Source: an uncultured Eubacteriales bacterium (GTDB taxonomy: Bacteria > Bacillota > Clostridia > Oscillospirales > Acutalibacteraceae). From it: DNA of 64,000 bases. Position numbers and translations under genes: made by a program. The notes below the pieces were generated by a model. The model ran no database searches. It had not been told where the DNA came from and saw nothing but the letters and a program-made list of their open reading frames with translations. The DNA lies in NCBI GenBank assembly GCA_934436505.1, contig CAKSAP010000003.1:62001-126000 (forward strand), written 5' to 3'. Shown piece by piece: positions 55,286 to 64,000 of this stretch (position 1 is the stretch's first letter; each line of letters starts with the position of its first letter).

Positions 55286-57667
55286 ATGAATTTATCAAAA
55301 AAATGGATGAGCGATTATGTTACCCTTGATGTTACCGACAAGCAGTTTGCAGACGGTATGACCATTTCAGGCTCAAAGGTTGAGGGCTTTGAAAAAGAGG
55401 GCGAAGAAATTAAAAATGTTGTTGTGGGCAGAGTCGATTCACTCGAAAAGCACCCCGATTCAGACCATCTTTGGATATGTCAGATAAACGTCGGCACACC
55501 CGAGGATATTCAGATTGTTACAGGCGCACAGAACCTTAAAGCAGGCGATATTGTGCCCGTTGCTATGGATAACAGCTATGTTGTAGGCGGACACCACATT
55601 AAGAAAGGTAAGCTTCGTGGGGTTGAATCAAACGGTATGCTCTGTTCCCTCGGCGAGCTCGGTCTTACAATTCACGATTTCCCCTATGCTGTCGAAGACG
55701 GTATTTTCGTATTGGGCGACGATTGCGATTTAACGCTCGGCAAGGATATTCACGAGGCTATCGGTCTTGATGATGTTGTTACAGAGTTTGAAATCACTTC
55801 TAACAGAGCTGACTGTCTTTCAATTGTCGGACTTGCAAGAGAAGCTGCCGCAACCTTTGATGCAGAGCTTAAAGTTCCCACACCCAAGGTTAAAAGCACT
55901 CACGGCGATGTAAACGAAATACTTTCCGTTGAAATTAAAGAGCCGTCTCTCTGTTACAGATACGCAGGCGCAGTTGTTGAAAATGTAAGAATTAAGCCCT
56001 CTCCGAGATGGATGAGAGAGAGACTTCGTGCTTGCGGAGTTCGTCCTATAAACAACATTGTCGATATTACAAACTATGTTATGCTTGAGTTCGGTCAGCC
56101 TATGCACGCATTTGACCTTAGATACCTTGACGGTAACAAGGTTATTGTACGCAGAGCTGAAAATGGCGAAAAAATCACAACTCTTGACGGTATTGAAAGA
56201 GAGCTTAACTCCGAAATGCTTGTTATTGCAGACGAAAACAAGCCCGTTGCCGTTGCAGGTGTTATGGGCGGCGAATACTCGGGAATTATGGACGACACAA
56301 CTACAATCGTATTTGAATCGGCTATGTTCAACGGTGTTTCCGTAAGACGCACAGCAAAGGCTCTCGGAATGAGAACAGAGGCTTCCGCAAGATACGAAAA
56401 AGAGCTTGATGCAACAGGATGCTTGCGTTCGCTTACCCGTGCTTTGCAGTTGGTTGAAATGCTTGACGCAGGCGATGTTGTCGGCGGCGTTGTTGACTGT
56501 GATCACAGCGATAAAACTCCCGTTACACTCCCCTTCAAGCCTGAATGGGTAAACAGCTTTATCGGTATCGACCTCACAGCAGACGAGCAGAAGAAAATTC
56601 TTGAAAAAATCGGCTTTGAGGTTAAGGATGGTATGATTATTTCTCCGTCGTTCAGAAACGATATTGAGCATCAGGCTGATATTTCCGAAGAAATCGCAAG
56701 ATTTTACGGTTATGACAAAATCCCCGACAGAGCACTTTCGGGCGTTGCAGACGGCAGATATACCGACGAGCAAATGCTTGAAAAGAAGGTAAACGAAGCT
56801 ATGCTTTCGGCAGGATATTCGGAGGTTTGCACATACACATTTATCAGCCCTAAGGAATTTGACAAAATTATGCTTCCTAAGGACAGCGAGCTTCGCAACT
56901 GCGTTGTAATTTCCAACCCCTTAGGCGAGGACACCTCGGTTATGAGAACAACGGCAATCCCGTCAATTCTTCAGGTGCTTTCAAAGAACTATAACAACCG
57001 TAACGCAGAAGCTGCAATTTATGAAATCGGACCTGTTTATAAGTCGAACGGTACAGAGGAACTTCCCGACGAGCCGTCGCTTGTTACAATCGGTCTTTAC
57101 GGCGAAAAATACGATTTCTTTAATATTAAGGGCGTTGTTGAAACTGTTATGAACGCTGTCGGTATTAAGAATTATGATATTGACAGACTTGCAAGCAACC
57201 CGATATTCCACCCTGGCAGAGCTGCCGTTATCAGCGTAAACGGTAAGGAATTGGCAATATTCGGCGAGGTTCATCCGAGCGTCAGAAGCAACTATTCAAT
57301 CGGCACTCGCTGCTATGTAGCACAGATTTCAATGGATGTTTTGTTTGAAAACAGACTTGTTGAAAAGGTTTATACTCCCCTCCCCAAATTCCCTGCTCTT
57401 ACAAGAGATTTGGCATTTGTTTGCGAAAAGAGTATTCCCGTTGTATCGCTTGAAAAGGTTATTGCTTCGGCAATCGGCAAAACCCTTGAAAACATTTCAT
57501 TGTTTGACGTTTACGAGGGCAGTCAGGTTGAAAACGGTATGAAGAGCGTTGCATTCAGCTTAAAACTTCGTTCGGGCGAAAGAACCCTTACCGACGATGA
57601 TGCAGACAGTGCAGTCGGAAAGGCTGTCAAGGCTCTTGAGAAAATCGGAATTAAGCTTCGAAGCTAA
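55286..57667 (+). CDS. pheT: Phenylalanyl-tRNA synthetase beta subunit
   Basis: The 793-residue subunit has the N-terminal EMAP/OB-type tRNA-binding domain (VVVGRVDSLEKHPDSDHLWI), the B3/B4 editing domain, B5 (WVNSFIGIDLTADEQKKILEK), the class II-like core and the C-terminal ferredoxin-fold anticodon-binding domain (YTPLPKFPALTRDLAFV). AAGGAGGTG lies upstream. It completes the alpha2beta2 enzyme with PheS. Confidence 0.97.
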   Translation: MNLSKKWMSDYVTLDVTDKQFADGMTISGSKVEGFEKEGEEIKNVVVGRVDSLEKHPDSDHLWICQINVGTPEDIQIVTGAQNLKAGDIVPVAMDNSYVVGGHHIKKGKLRGVESNGMLCSLGELGLTIHDFPYAVEDGIFVLGDDCDLTLGKDIHEAIGLDDVVTEFEITSNRADCLSIVGLAREAAATFDAELKVPTPKVKSTHGDVNEILSVEIKEPSLCYRYAGAVVENVRIKPSPRWMRERLRACGVRPINNIVDITNYVMLEFGQPMHAFDLRYLDGNKVIVRRAENGEKITTLDGIERELNSEMLVIADENKPVAVAGVMGGEYSGIMDDTTTIVFESAMFNGVSVRRTAKALGMRTEASARYEKELDATGCLRSLTRALQLVEMLDAGDVVGGVVDCDHSDKTPVTLPFKPEWVNSFIGIDLTADEQKKILEKIGFEVKDGMIISPSFRNDIEHQADISEEIARFYGYDKIPDRALSGVADGRYTDEQMLEKKVNEAMLSAGYSEVCTYTFISPKEFDKIMLPKDSELRNCVVISNPLGEDTSVMRTTAIPSILQVLSKNYNNRNAEAAIYEIGPVYKSNGTEELPDEPSLVTIGLYGEKYDFFNIKGVVETVMNAVGIKNYDIDRLASNPIFHPGRAAVISVNGKELAIFGEVHPSVRSNYSIGTRCYVAQISMDVLFENRLVEKVYTPLPKFPALTRDLAFVCEKSIPVVSLEKVIASAIGKTLENISLFDVYEGSQVENGMKSVAFSLKLRSGERTLTDDDADSAVGKAVKALEKIGIKLRS

Positions 57668-57693
57668 TTTTGATTTAATAAATTATCTATATT

Positions 57694-57722
57694 TATGCAC
57701 CCTCTTTTGAGGGTGCATTTTT
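57694..57722 (+). terminator. Terminator of pheST
   Basis: ATGCACCCTC pairs with GAGGGTGCAT around TTTT, followed by TTTTG. Confidence 0.85.
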
Positions 57723-57741
57723 GTTATGAATTTTACATCCA

Positions 57742-58035
57742 ATGGCGTAGGGCGGGTTTTTTATGTGGCTGTTATCAAATTTGAAAAAATATTGAACCGT
57801 AGGGACAGGGCTTGCCCCTGTCCGCAACAAATCACATATTAAATCAAATCGACGGACAACCGCAATTTCAGCCTCCCTTGTGTAAAGGGAGGTGCCGAAC
57901 GAACGTGAGGCGGAGGGATTGTGAGGTTGATTTTATATGGTTTTATAAAATCCCTCAGTCATTTTTTTGTTCCAAAAAAACGACAGCTCCCTTTACAAGG
58001 GAGCCTTTTACGGACAGCCGCAAGGGCTGTCCGTA
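57742..58035. repeat. Repeat island with MITE-like element
   Basis: A truncated GTAGGGCGG repeat (57746), a full GTAGGGACAGGG/CCCCTGTCC palindrome (57793-57825) and a GGACAGCC/GGCTGTCC palindrome (58011-58035) surround an element at 57871-58005. That element has inverted ends CTCCCTTGTGTAAAGGGAGG and CTCCCTTTACAAGGGAGCC, with an inner AGGGATT/AATCCCT pair. No gene is seen between pheT and the transporter gene (57668-58234). Confidence 0.65.
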
Positions 58036-58188
58036 AATTTTAATAAATACACATAATTAAAAAACAAATTTATTTTTGAAACATTAGCGGAAAATTACAT
58101 AGAATGTTAATGTGCAAATCAGCAACGGCTTATAAGCGGTGGCAAAAGCCCACAGAACAGCCGCTTTATTCGGGCTTTGCACAAAAAT

Positions 58189-58214
58189 AAAGGGAAGCGT
58201 AATTGCTTCCCTTT
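58189..58214 (-). terminator. Terminator of the GPH/MFS-type transporter gene
   Basis: AAAGGGAAGC pairs with GCTTCCCTTT around six bases; the minus strand then reads ATTTTTGTG. Confidence 0.8.
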
Positions 58215-58234
58215 CAATTATTGTTTCGCTTTTA

Positions 58235-59614
58235 TCAGTCTTCGTTTTCCTCTTTGATTTTATCAATCGTTTCTTTGGAAATTGTCTGCGTTTCGCCGTG
58301 CTTAACCTGCGACATACAAAGAAGTGCAAGCGCAAAGCAAATCGGACAATAGATAAACAACGACCAATAGTTAACCTGACCGTCAGACGTCATAAGCTTT
58401 GTAAGGTCAAACATACCGCCTACAAGCACAGGACCTACTATTGAAGCGGAGAAGGTTGCCGTATAATAATAGCCTGTAAATGTGCCGACCCTGTCAAGAC
58501 CGCCGATTTCAAGAACAAGCGGAAGCGTATTGATTGTAACAAATGCGATAAGAATACCGCCGCAAACGATTGCAATATAAAGAAGCGGATTCCATTTTGT
58601 AAGTGCGTACGTGAGGAAAAGAACAAGAACGCCTATCCAACCGGACATAATAGTCTTTTTTCTGCCGAATTTCTGTCCGAGCTTTCCTGCAGGAAGTGCA
58701 CCGATAACAGTAGCCGCCGCAAAAAGCGTAATAACAAGCGATGCGTCTGCCGAGGAAAATCCCAACTCGGTTGTAGCAAATGATGTGAAATATGTGTTGA
58801 TTGAGTCGGTAGCGTTCGAGTTGAAGAAAAGAGCGATAAGCATAAAGATAAGGCTCTTTTTCTCGCCCTTTGTGAGTCCCATTGCCTTGATTGACTGCTT
58901 TTCGTCACTCGTGGGATTTGCCTTTTCGTAATCGGCTTTAATTCTAAGCGACTCTTCTTTTGTAATTCTGCTGTCAGGCTCTTTAACAAAGAAAAGAACG
59001 ACCAATAAGCACACAACCATTACAACAGAGCCGAAAACGAACACGTTGTTTCTAATCTGTGCTTCGGTTGCGTTGGGTGTGATAAATGTAATAATCTTTC
59101 CTGCAACAGTACCGAGAACAACGCCGATACCGCCCATAATATTGATTATCGCATTACCCTCGCCTCTGATTTCAGACGGAGTGAAGTCCGGCATCATTGC
59201 AACAACGGGTGAACGCCACGTTGACATAAGGAAGTTGAAAACTATAATGTCAAGCATCAAAATTCCAAGCACCTGTATTCTCGGAATAAAGATAAACAGC
59301 AGCGCACAAAGCGGAATACCGTACATTAAGAACGGCTTTCTTTTACCGAATCTTGTATGCGTGCGGTCGGAAATTCTGCCGAATAACGGCTGAAAAACAA
59401 CGCCGAAAACGTTATCGATTACCATAATAACACCGACTGCCGTACTCGACCAAGCAAGATTTGCGATTGTGCTGTTTTCCCTTAAAATAAGCGGAACGTA
59501 AGCATTGTAAATTATCCACGCAATTTGGACTGCCATAAAGCCGAAGCCTGTGAGCATAGTATGTGGATAATGGAGCTTACCGTTTGGTTTTGCACAGAAA
59601 AACTTGTTATCCAT
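58235..59614 (-). CDS. Sugar-type MFS/GPH transporter
   Basis: The 459-residue protein has twelve membrane helices and lies in the glycoside-pentoside-hexuronide or SLC45-like group: VFGVVFQPLFGRISDRTHTRFGKRKPFLMYG (given here in parts: GRISDRTHTRFGKRKP) in loop 2-3, a MMPDFTPSEIRGEGNAII segment in loop 4-5 and GQKFGRKKTIMSGWIG in loop 8-9. These fit import of a glycoside or hexuronide with a cation. AAGGAG is upstream. No glycosidase is adjacent, so the substrate is open. Confidence 0.82.
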   Translation of the reverse strand: MDNKFFCAKPNGKLHYPHTMLTGFGFMAVQIAWIIYNAYVPLILRENSTIANLAWSSTAVGVIMVIDNVFGVVFQPLFGRISDRTHTRFGKRKPFLMYGIPLCALLFIFIPRIQVLGILMLDIIVFNFLMSTWRSPVVAMMPDFTPSEIRGEGNAIINIMGGIGVVLGTVAGKIITFITPNATEAQIRNNVFVFGSVVMVVCLLVVLFFVKEPDSRITKEESLRIKADYEKANPTSDEKQSIKAMGLTKGEKKSLIFMLIALFFNSNATDSINTYFTSFATTELGFSSADASLVITLFAAATVIGALPAGKLGQKFGRKKTIMSGWIGVLVLFLTYALTKWNPLLYIAIVCGGILIAFVTINTLPLVLEIGGLDRVGTFTGYYYTATFSASIVGPVLVGGMFDLTKLMTSDGQVNYWSLFIYCPICFALALLCMSQVKHGETQTISKETIDKIKEENED

Positions 59615-59704
59615 AACCCTTTTTACTCCTTTTTTATTCCCTTAGGAATAATATATGTCATTCGACAGTTTAATACTACCAAATTAAAGATAATTTTGCA
59701 AGAG

Positions 59705-61069
59705 TTAATCCTCAAGAATTACTTTAGATTTTTTCCATTTTTCGGAGCGTACATACCAAAGTCCGATAAACACGCTGAACACCGAAGCACAGCCTATCGC
59801 AAGACCTACTCCGTTAAAGCCCATATTAAACCAATAAACAGTCGCATACGCAAAAGGTACACGAATTATAATTGAATTAAAGAACGAGTTGAACAACGCA
59901 AACGAGGTATCGCCTGCCGCAATGGCAAGTCCGTTAAACGAAAACAAAAATGCCGTAAACAGATAGTCAATGGCAATAAGTCTTAAATACGGAATACCCG
60001 TTTCAATGACCTCAATATCATCCGTAAACACTCTGAAAAGTATTTCAGGGAACGCTTCTACGACTACCATTACCGCTACCGAAAATACAAAAGCAAGCAC
60101 TAAGCCTACACGCATGGTTTTCCTTGCTCTTTCGAACTCCCCTGCGCCGATATTTTGACCTGCCATTGAAGAAATAGCGTTTGAGAACGCAAGTCCCGGT
60201 AAAATCGCAAACGAGTTTATTTTACCGCCTATTCCCTGACAAGCCGCCGCAACCTCGGCATTCGGAAGTGAATTTACAAGTGCGGTAAGCGTCATAAAGG
60301 AAAGCGAAATTACAAGGCTTTGAATTGCGCTCGGGAGACCTATTTTGAAAAGCAAAACAGCCTTTTGTTTTTCTATCTTAAAATCTTTAGCGGTATAGCC
60401 CTTGAAAAAGCCTGTTTTTGACAAATATACAACCGAAAGCACAAAGCTTATCGCCTGTGCGAAAATTGTTGCGTAAGCAGCACCCGAAGCTCCCATGTTG
60501 AATTTACCGACAAGCACAACATCAAGCACAACATTGATAAGTGCCGCAATCATCACAAAATACAGCGGTCGTTTAGAGTCGCCGAGACCTCTTAAAACAG
60601 CGCAAACAGCGTTGTAGCCGAACATAAACACTGTTCCTGCCATACATATATTAAGATACGAAAGAGTTTCCGAAAATGCGCTTTCGGGGGTTTTAAGAAG
60701 AATAAGCAACGGCTTTCCCACAAGGAGCATAAGCACGGTAATTACAATGCTCAAAACAAGATATAAAGTAGACATTGTACCTATTGTCTTTTTCTGGTCG
60801 TCATATTTTTTAGCACCGAGATATTGCGCTACAAGTATCGTTCCCGATATAGCAAGTCCGCCTGCCGCACCCGTGATGAGAATATTGACCTGTCCGCCGA
60901 TTGAAACACCCGTAATTCCCGCCTTGCCGCAAAACTGACCGACAACAATCATATCAACGACGCTGTAAAGCGCTTGAAGTATGTTTGACAAAAGAAACGG
61001 CATAGCGAATTTTATAAGATTTTTTGTTACACTGCCCTTTGTTAAATCTTTTCTGAACTTATCTGACAT
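59705..61069 (-). CDS. MATE family efflux transporter
   Basis: The 454-residue protein has twelve membrane segments and the MATE/NorM-type start: LTKGSVTKNLIKFAMPFLLS, then QALYSVVDMIVVGQFCG, VLRGLGDSKRPLYF (repeat 1) and the second half with FSNAISSMAGQNIGAGEFER and FNGLAIAAGDTSFAL. Such proteins export cationic compounds using Na+ or H+. Substrate unknown. The binding site is weakly placed. It follows the GDPD-like gene on the same strand. Confidence 0.9.
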   Translation of the reverse strand: MSDKFRKDLTKGSVTKNLIKFAMPFLLSNILQALYSVVDMIVVGQFCGKAGITGVSIGGQVNILITGAAGGLAISGTILVAQYLGAKKYDDQKKTIGTMSTLYLVLSIVITVLMLLVGKPLLILLKTPESAFSETLSYLNICMAGTVFMFGYNAVCAVLRGLGDSKRPLYFVMIAALINVVLDVVLVGKFNMGASGAAYATIFAQAISFVLSVVYLSKTGFFKGYTAKDFKIEKQKAVLLFKIGLPSAIQSLVISLSFMTLTALVNSLPNAEVAAACQGIGGKINSFAILPGLAFSNAISSMAGQNIGAGEFERARKTMRVGLVLAFVFSVAVMVVVEAFPEILFRVFTDDIEVIETGIPYLRLIAIDYLFTAFLFSFNGLAIAAGDTSFALFNSFFNSIIIRVPFAYATVYWFNMGFNGVGLAIGCASVFSVFIGLWYVRSEKWKKSKVILED

Positions 61070-61101
61070 TCTATTGAAATATCCTTTCTTTCACAAAATA
61101 A

Positions 61102-61124
61102 CAAGGACGGAAAATCCGCCCTTG
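61102..61124 (-). terminator. Hairpin after the GDPD-like gene
   Basis: CAAGGACGG pairs with CCGCCCTTG around AAAAT with one mismatch; minus-strand tail TTATTTTG. Confidence 0.6.
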
Positions 61125-61127
61125 CGA

Positions 61128-62414
61128 TTATTTTTTCTTAGCTTTTCCGTAAAGCTTTCTGCCGACCTTACGAAGCTTAATGCTTTCGTTTCTGTATCGC
61201 TCAAAAATAATCTCGACGATTACAAATCCGACTGCAACCAAAACAGCGGCAACAATTCTGCCCTTTGTAACTGTTTTTTGATTTTTATCATCCGTTGACC
61301 TGTCGTTGAGTGAATTGAGAGCCTTTGACAGCTCATAATATTCATTTTCAAGAGCATTTGCACAAACAGAGCTTGAAAGCACATCCTTGCTGACGGTAAG
61401 CCTGTTCTTTAGATTTGTTGCGGAATATGTGCTGCAAAGAGTTAGGTCGGTTTTCGAAGCCACATCGCAGAGCTCCGAAAGTCTTGCTCTCGCATTTTCC
61501 GTGCGCTTGGAATACTCCGAAAGCTGCTCTGTATTATCGGTAATTATAACGGAAAATCCCCTTGAGGTAACATCATCCCAATAAAGCTGAGTGTCCGCAC
61601 GCTTACCGCTGAGATTCGGGTCTGTCATATCGATAACGGCACGGACCTTGCCTTGAGCCTTCGCAACCGTATTCTTATTAAAGGTCATAGAATAAGCGTT
61701 TGACGAGCCGAGAAGCACGCCTGCAACACCTGCGTTGACTGTTCTCTTTATATATGACCTTGATTTCCAAACGACTGTGCCCTTGAATTTTGAAAAGACA
61801 ATCGGCATAGCAGACTTGCCCGAAAGCCAGGAGGAAATCTCTTTTTTGCCTGCTTCAAGCATAAGCACACAGGAATTAAGACGGTTATTATCGCTGAGTA
61901 AGGTATAAATCTCGTCTTTATACTCCCAGGCGTTTTCAATTAACAAAACGGTTTTTCCGTCAACCGCCTGCAAAGCCTCCAAAAGAGTCGGAATTTTATA
62001 CTCTGTCGCTGTTTGCGACACTCCGCCCTTACCGTTTTCAAGGAAATACTCACGAAGCTCATAAATTCCCGTTTCGGAAACAGCTTTATTTACCGTATTG
62101 CCCTGTGTGTCAACGCACATTCTTGAAAGGTTGTCGTCCGACATCAAAACAAGCTCGCCGTCGGCAGTTGCTTTAACTCTTACAGCTACCATATCCGCAC
62201 CCTTCTGAACAGCGGAAACGATACCCTCTATTGAGTTTTCGGGATAATGTGCGGTATCCCCGTATTTCGATACACAGATAAGCTTTGTAGGCTCATTTCT
62301 CAAGGCGCTGACGGTTTCTTCGGGAGAAGCCGCATAAGCCGAAAGACCCAACGAAGAAATAACGGTTATTACACATAAAGCAATTAAAAAAATGCGTTTT
62401 CTGACCTTCGTCAT
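61128..62414 (-). CDS. GDPD-like membrane protein lacking catalytic residues
   Basis: The 428-residue protein has a signal peptide (cut after SAYAA), a domain aligning with glycerophosphodiester phosphodiesterases (YPENSIEGIVSAVQKGADMV, TADGELVLMSDDNLSRM, KIPTLLEALQAVDGKTVLLIE) and a C-terminal membrane helix (GRIVAAVLVAVGFVIVEIIF) with basic tail. The active site is gone: the HRG histidine and arginine are Lys and Tyr (SKYG), the ExD metal ligands are Ala and Arg (VAVRV) and the HDE histidine is Ser (MSDD). AAGGAG precedes the ATG. It is probably a non-catalytic sensor or scaffold on the cell surface. Confidence 0.8.
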   Translation of the reverse strand: MTKVRKRIFLIALCVITVISSLGLSAYAASPEETVSALRNEPTKLICVSKYGDTAHYPENSIEGIVSAVQKGADMVAVRVKATADGELVLMSDDNLSRMCVDTQGNTVNKAVSETGIYELREYFLENGKGGVSQTATEYKIPTLLEALQAVDGKTVLLIENAWEYKDEIYTLLSDNNRLNSCVLMLEAGKKEISSWLSGKSAMPIVFSKFKGTVVWKSRSYIKRTVNAGVAGVLLGSSNAYSMTFNKNTVAKAQGKVRAVIDMTDPNLSGKRADTQLYWDDVTSRGFSVIITDNTEQLSEYSKRTENARARLSELCDVASKTDLTLCSTYSATNLKNRLTVSKDVLSSSVCANALENEYYELSKALNSLNDRSTDDKNQKTVTKGRIVAAVLVAVGFVIVEIIFERYRNESIKLRKVGRKLYGKAKKK

Positions 62415-62594
62415 CTTTTATCTCCTTAAAGTATAGAAAAATTCTGTAATATTATAGCAAATAAAAAATATTTTTACAAGTGGTCAACAGTATATTTTGA
62501 CAGCCTTTATAAGACGTTATACAATATTTAGTATAAAAATAAAAGTGCACAAAATTTTTTAGTTATTTTTTAACTCAATAGCAACTTTTCCGTG

Positions 62595-62640
62595 TTGATT
62601 AAGGGAATTTTTTGTGATAAAATAGACACAAATTTTTGTG
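62595..62640 (+). promoter_or_regulatory. Promoter and palindrome before the XRE regulator
   Basis: TTGATT (62595-62600) and TAAAAT (62618-62623) are 17 bp apart. CACAAATTTTTGTG at 62627-62640, right after the -10, is a palindrome suited for binding by the regulator itself. Confidence 0.55.
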
Positions 62641-62654
62641 AGTGGGGAAGTATT

Positions 62655-62876
62655 ATGCCTTTTAATGAGAAATTCAAAGAACTCCGACAGTCAAAGCTGC
62701 CGCCTCTTACGCAGACGGACCTTGCAAACGTGCTCGGAATGACGCAGAGAAAGATTTCGTTCCTTGAAACGGGCGCAACAGAGCCGTCCTTGAGGGACTT
62801 AAAGGCAATTTGTATGTATTTTCAGGTTTCGGCAGATTATTTGCTTGATTTACCGAACACACTTGAAAGAAAATAA
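62655..62876 (+). CDS. XRE-family helix-turn-helix regulator
   Basis: GGGGAAG before the ATG at 62655 gives 73 residues, little more than one Cro/CI-type domain: KFKELRQSKLPPLTQTDLAN, VLGMTQRKISFLETGATEPS, LRDLKAICMYFQVSADYLL. It is probably a DNA-binding dimer. Its stop overlaps the nth start by one base (TAATG), so both are co-translated, although such regulators are not a usual nth partner. A palindrome in the promoter suggests autoregulation. Confidence 0.88.
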   Translation: MPFNEKFKELRQSKLPPLTQTDLANVLGMTQRKISFLETGATEPSLRDLKAICMYFQVSADYLLDLPNTLERK

Positions 62877-63505
62877 TGACTAAAAAACAGCTCACTCTTA
62901 AATCAGTCGAAGCATTAAAAGAGGCATATCCCGAGGCGATTTGCTCGCTTGTATATTCAGACCCACTACAATTACTTATTGCGACAAGGCTTTCGGCACA
63001 ATGCACGGATGCAAGAGTAAATCTTGTTACTCCCGAGCTTTTCAGTAAATATAAAACGCTTGATGACCTTGCAAGCGCAGAGGTTGAGGACGTCGAAAGG
63101 ATTATACGTTCCTGCGGATTTTATCACGACAAAGCAAGAGATATTGTCGGCATAGCTAAAAAAATCAAATCTGATTTTAACGGCAAAGTACCCTCCACTA
63201 TTGAGGAACTGACTTCCTTGCCGGGCGTCGGAAGAAAAACCGCCAATCTTATTATGGGCGACGTTTTCCATGCACCGTCAAGTGTTGTTACCGACACACA
63301 TTTAATCAGAATTTCAAACCGCATAGGTCTTGTTGACACGAAAGACCCAAAAAAAGTTGAATTTGAATTGAGAAAGCTCCTGCCTCCCGATGAAAGCAAT
63401 GATTTTTGCCACAGAACAGTGCTTCACGGCAGAGCTGTATGCACCGCAAGGAAAGCGCATTGCGATATTTGCACATTAAAGGATTTTTGCAAGAAAAAGA
63501 TATAA
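62876..63505 (+). CDS. nth: Endonuclease III
   Basis: The 209-residue DNA glycosylase/AP lyase removes oxidised pyrimidines. It has the helix-hairpin-helix LPGVGRKTANLIMGDVF with the catalytic lysine, the aspartate in VVTDTHLIRISNRIGL and the C-terminal 4Fe-4S cluster motif CTARKAHCDICTLKDFC (four cysteines). It sits upstream of a dnaD-like gene, as in Bacillus but in reverse order. Confidence 0.96.
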   Translation: MTKKQLTLKSVEALKEAYPEAICSLVYSDPLQLLIATRLSAQCTDARVNLVTPELFSKYKTLDDLASAEVEDVERIIRSCGFYHDKARDIVGIAKKIKSDFNGKVPSTIEELTSLPGVGRKTANLIMGDVFHAPSSVVTDTHLIRISNRIGLVDTKDPKKVEFELRKLLPPDESNDFCHRTVLHGRAVCTARKAHCDICTLKDFCKKKI

Positions 63506-63524
63506 AGATATAAGGAAAAAATAT

Positions 63525-64000
63525 ATGCTCAATCTCAATCCGTCGTATTACGGTTCGGTGTTTGTAACGCCGAAGATAATTGTTGAAAAGTATATAAAAA
63601 TGGCGAGCTTTTGCGCCTTGAAATCACTGCTTTGGATACTTAACAACCAAGGCGGTAATTTTTCTGTGGAGGAAATCGCAAAGGCAATAGGCTCTTCGGT
63701 TGCAGATACAAACGAAGCTATTGAATATTGGGTAAACGAGGGAATACTCATAAAGAACGGCGAAAGTGCCGCTGCCCCCTCTCCCACCGTCAGCGACTCG
63801 CATCTTAAATCGGAAGAAGCTGCGAAGAAAACCGAAAAGGAAGAAACCCAAAAGGCTGAAAAAGCACCTGCACCCGAAATAAAGCTTGTCCGCCCGACCT
63901 ATGAGCAGGTTGTCAAGAGAATTGCGGAGGACGAAAATATTGCAGGGCTTCTCAACCAAGCACAGATTATGTTCGGCAAATCTTTGGGATATAACAATCA
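63525..64000 (+). CDS. DnaD-like primosomal protein (3' end outside window)
   Basis: The frame starts at 63525 behind AAGGA and is open to the window end, giving 158 residues. The N-terminal 90 residues form a winged-helix-like unit (KSLLWILNNQGGNFSVEEIA, SSVADTNEAIEYWVNEGIL). A Lys/Glu/Ala-rich linker follows, and from about residue 130 PTYEQVVKRIAEDENIAGLL begins a DnaD/DnaB_2 domain. These proteins help load the replicative helicase at origins or forks. The adjacent nth supports the call. Confidence 0.8.
   Translation, partial: MLNLNPSYYGSVFVTPKIIVEKYIKMASFCALKSLLWILNNQGGNFSVEEIAKAIGSSVADTNEAIEYWVNEGILIKNGESAAAPSPTVSDSHLKSEEAAKKTEKEETQKAEKAPAPEIKLVRPTYEQVVKRIAEDENIAGLLNQAQIMFGKSLGYNN

Overview
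The window looks like chromosome of a low-GC Gram-positive anaerobe of the class Clostridia, probably an Oscillospirales (Ruminococcaceae-like) gut bacterium. Supporting signs are GGAGG-type ribosome binding sites, a T-box in front of pheST, a CsoR/CopA copper operon, a type III glutamine synthetase, rubrerythrin with PerR, an SLH-domain BspA-like surface protein, the SRP RNA-dnaX-ybaB-recR order, and many short palindromic intergenic repeats of the kind common in gut Clostridia. The taxonomic call is an inference from gene content. No prophage, CRISPR array, transposase or integrase was found; most of the window is housekeeping and metabolic chromosome.

Layout. 1-8.9 kb (mostly minus strand): a truncated GHL10-type lipoprotein, a DUF1294 protein, a flavodoxin/membrane protein/MarR group, a cadherin-like surface protein with a zinc-ribbon partner, a complete polar amino acid ABC transporter, tRNA-Leu(UAA), a broken four-helix-bundle gene, initiator tRNA-Met and a YgjP-type metallopeptidase. 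8.9-16.2 kb (plus): an alcohol dehydrogenase behind a Rex-like operator, a NUDIX hydrolase, then csoR and a copA-copZ fusion behind a CsoR-box promoter with an elaborately folded leader, followed by acetyltransferases and an MFS transporter. 16.2-25.9 kb: glnN, purF, pyrG, carA and carB, one enzyme that makes glutamine followed by three that spend its amide nitrogen. 26-37.7 kb: a 1041-residue LRR/SLH surface protein, an acyl-CoA ligase with a PlsC-like acyltransferase, malic enzyme, glycerol kinase and a GH20 hexosaminidase. 37.8-41.5 kb: SRP RNA, dnaX, ybaB, recR, smpB and ssrA, an information-processing run. 41.5-42.2 kb is a gene-free stretch packed with palindromic repeats.

42.2-64 kb: rubrerythrin and PerR behind two PerR boxes, a membrane M28 peptidase, a DUF2461/CDF/phosphoesterase/pyrimidine phosphorylase operon, an unknown exported protein, three Rossmann-fold oxidoreductases, the T-box-controlled pheST operon, a repeat island with a MITE-like element, a GPH/MFS-type and a MATE transporter, a glycerophosphodiester phosphodiesterase-like membrane protein that has lost its catalytic residues, and an XRE regulator, nth and the start of a dnaD-like gene cut by the window end.

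Most promising for follow-up are the structured leader of the copper operon (three hairpins plus a 10-bp loop-to-Shine-Dalgarno complement), the catalytically dead GDPD-like protein, a CDF transporter gene whose only well-placed start codon is AUA, the tandem hairpin leader of glnN, and the ATATCAC-punctuated palindrome array behind ssrA. No wholly new multi-gene defence or biosynthetic system could be supported.
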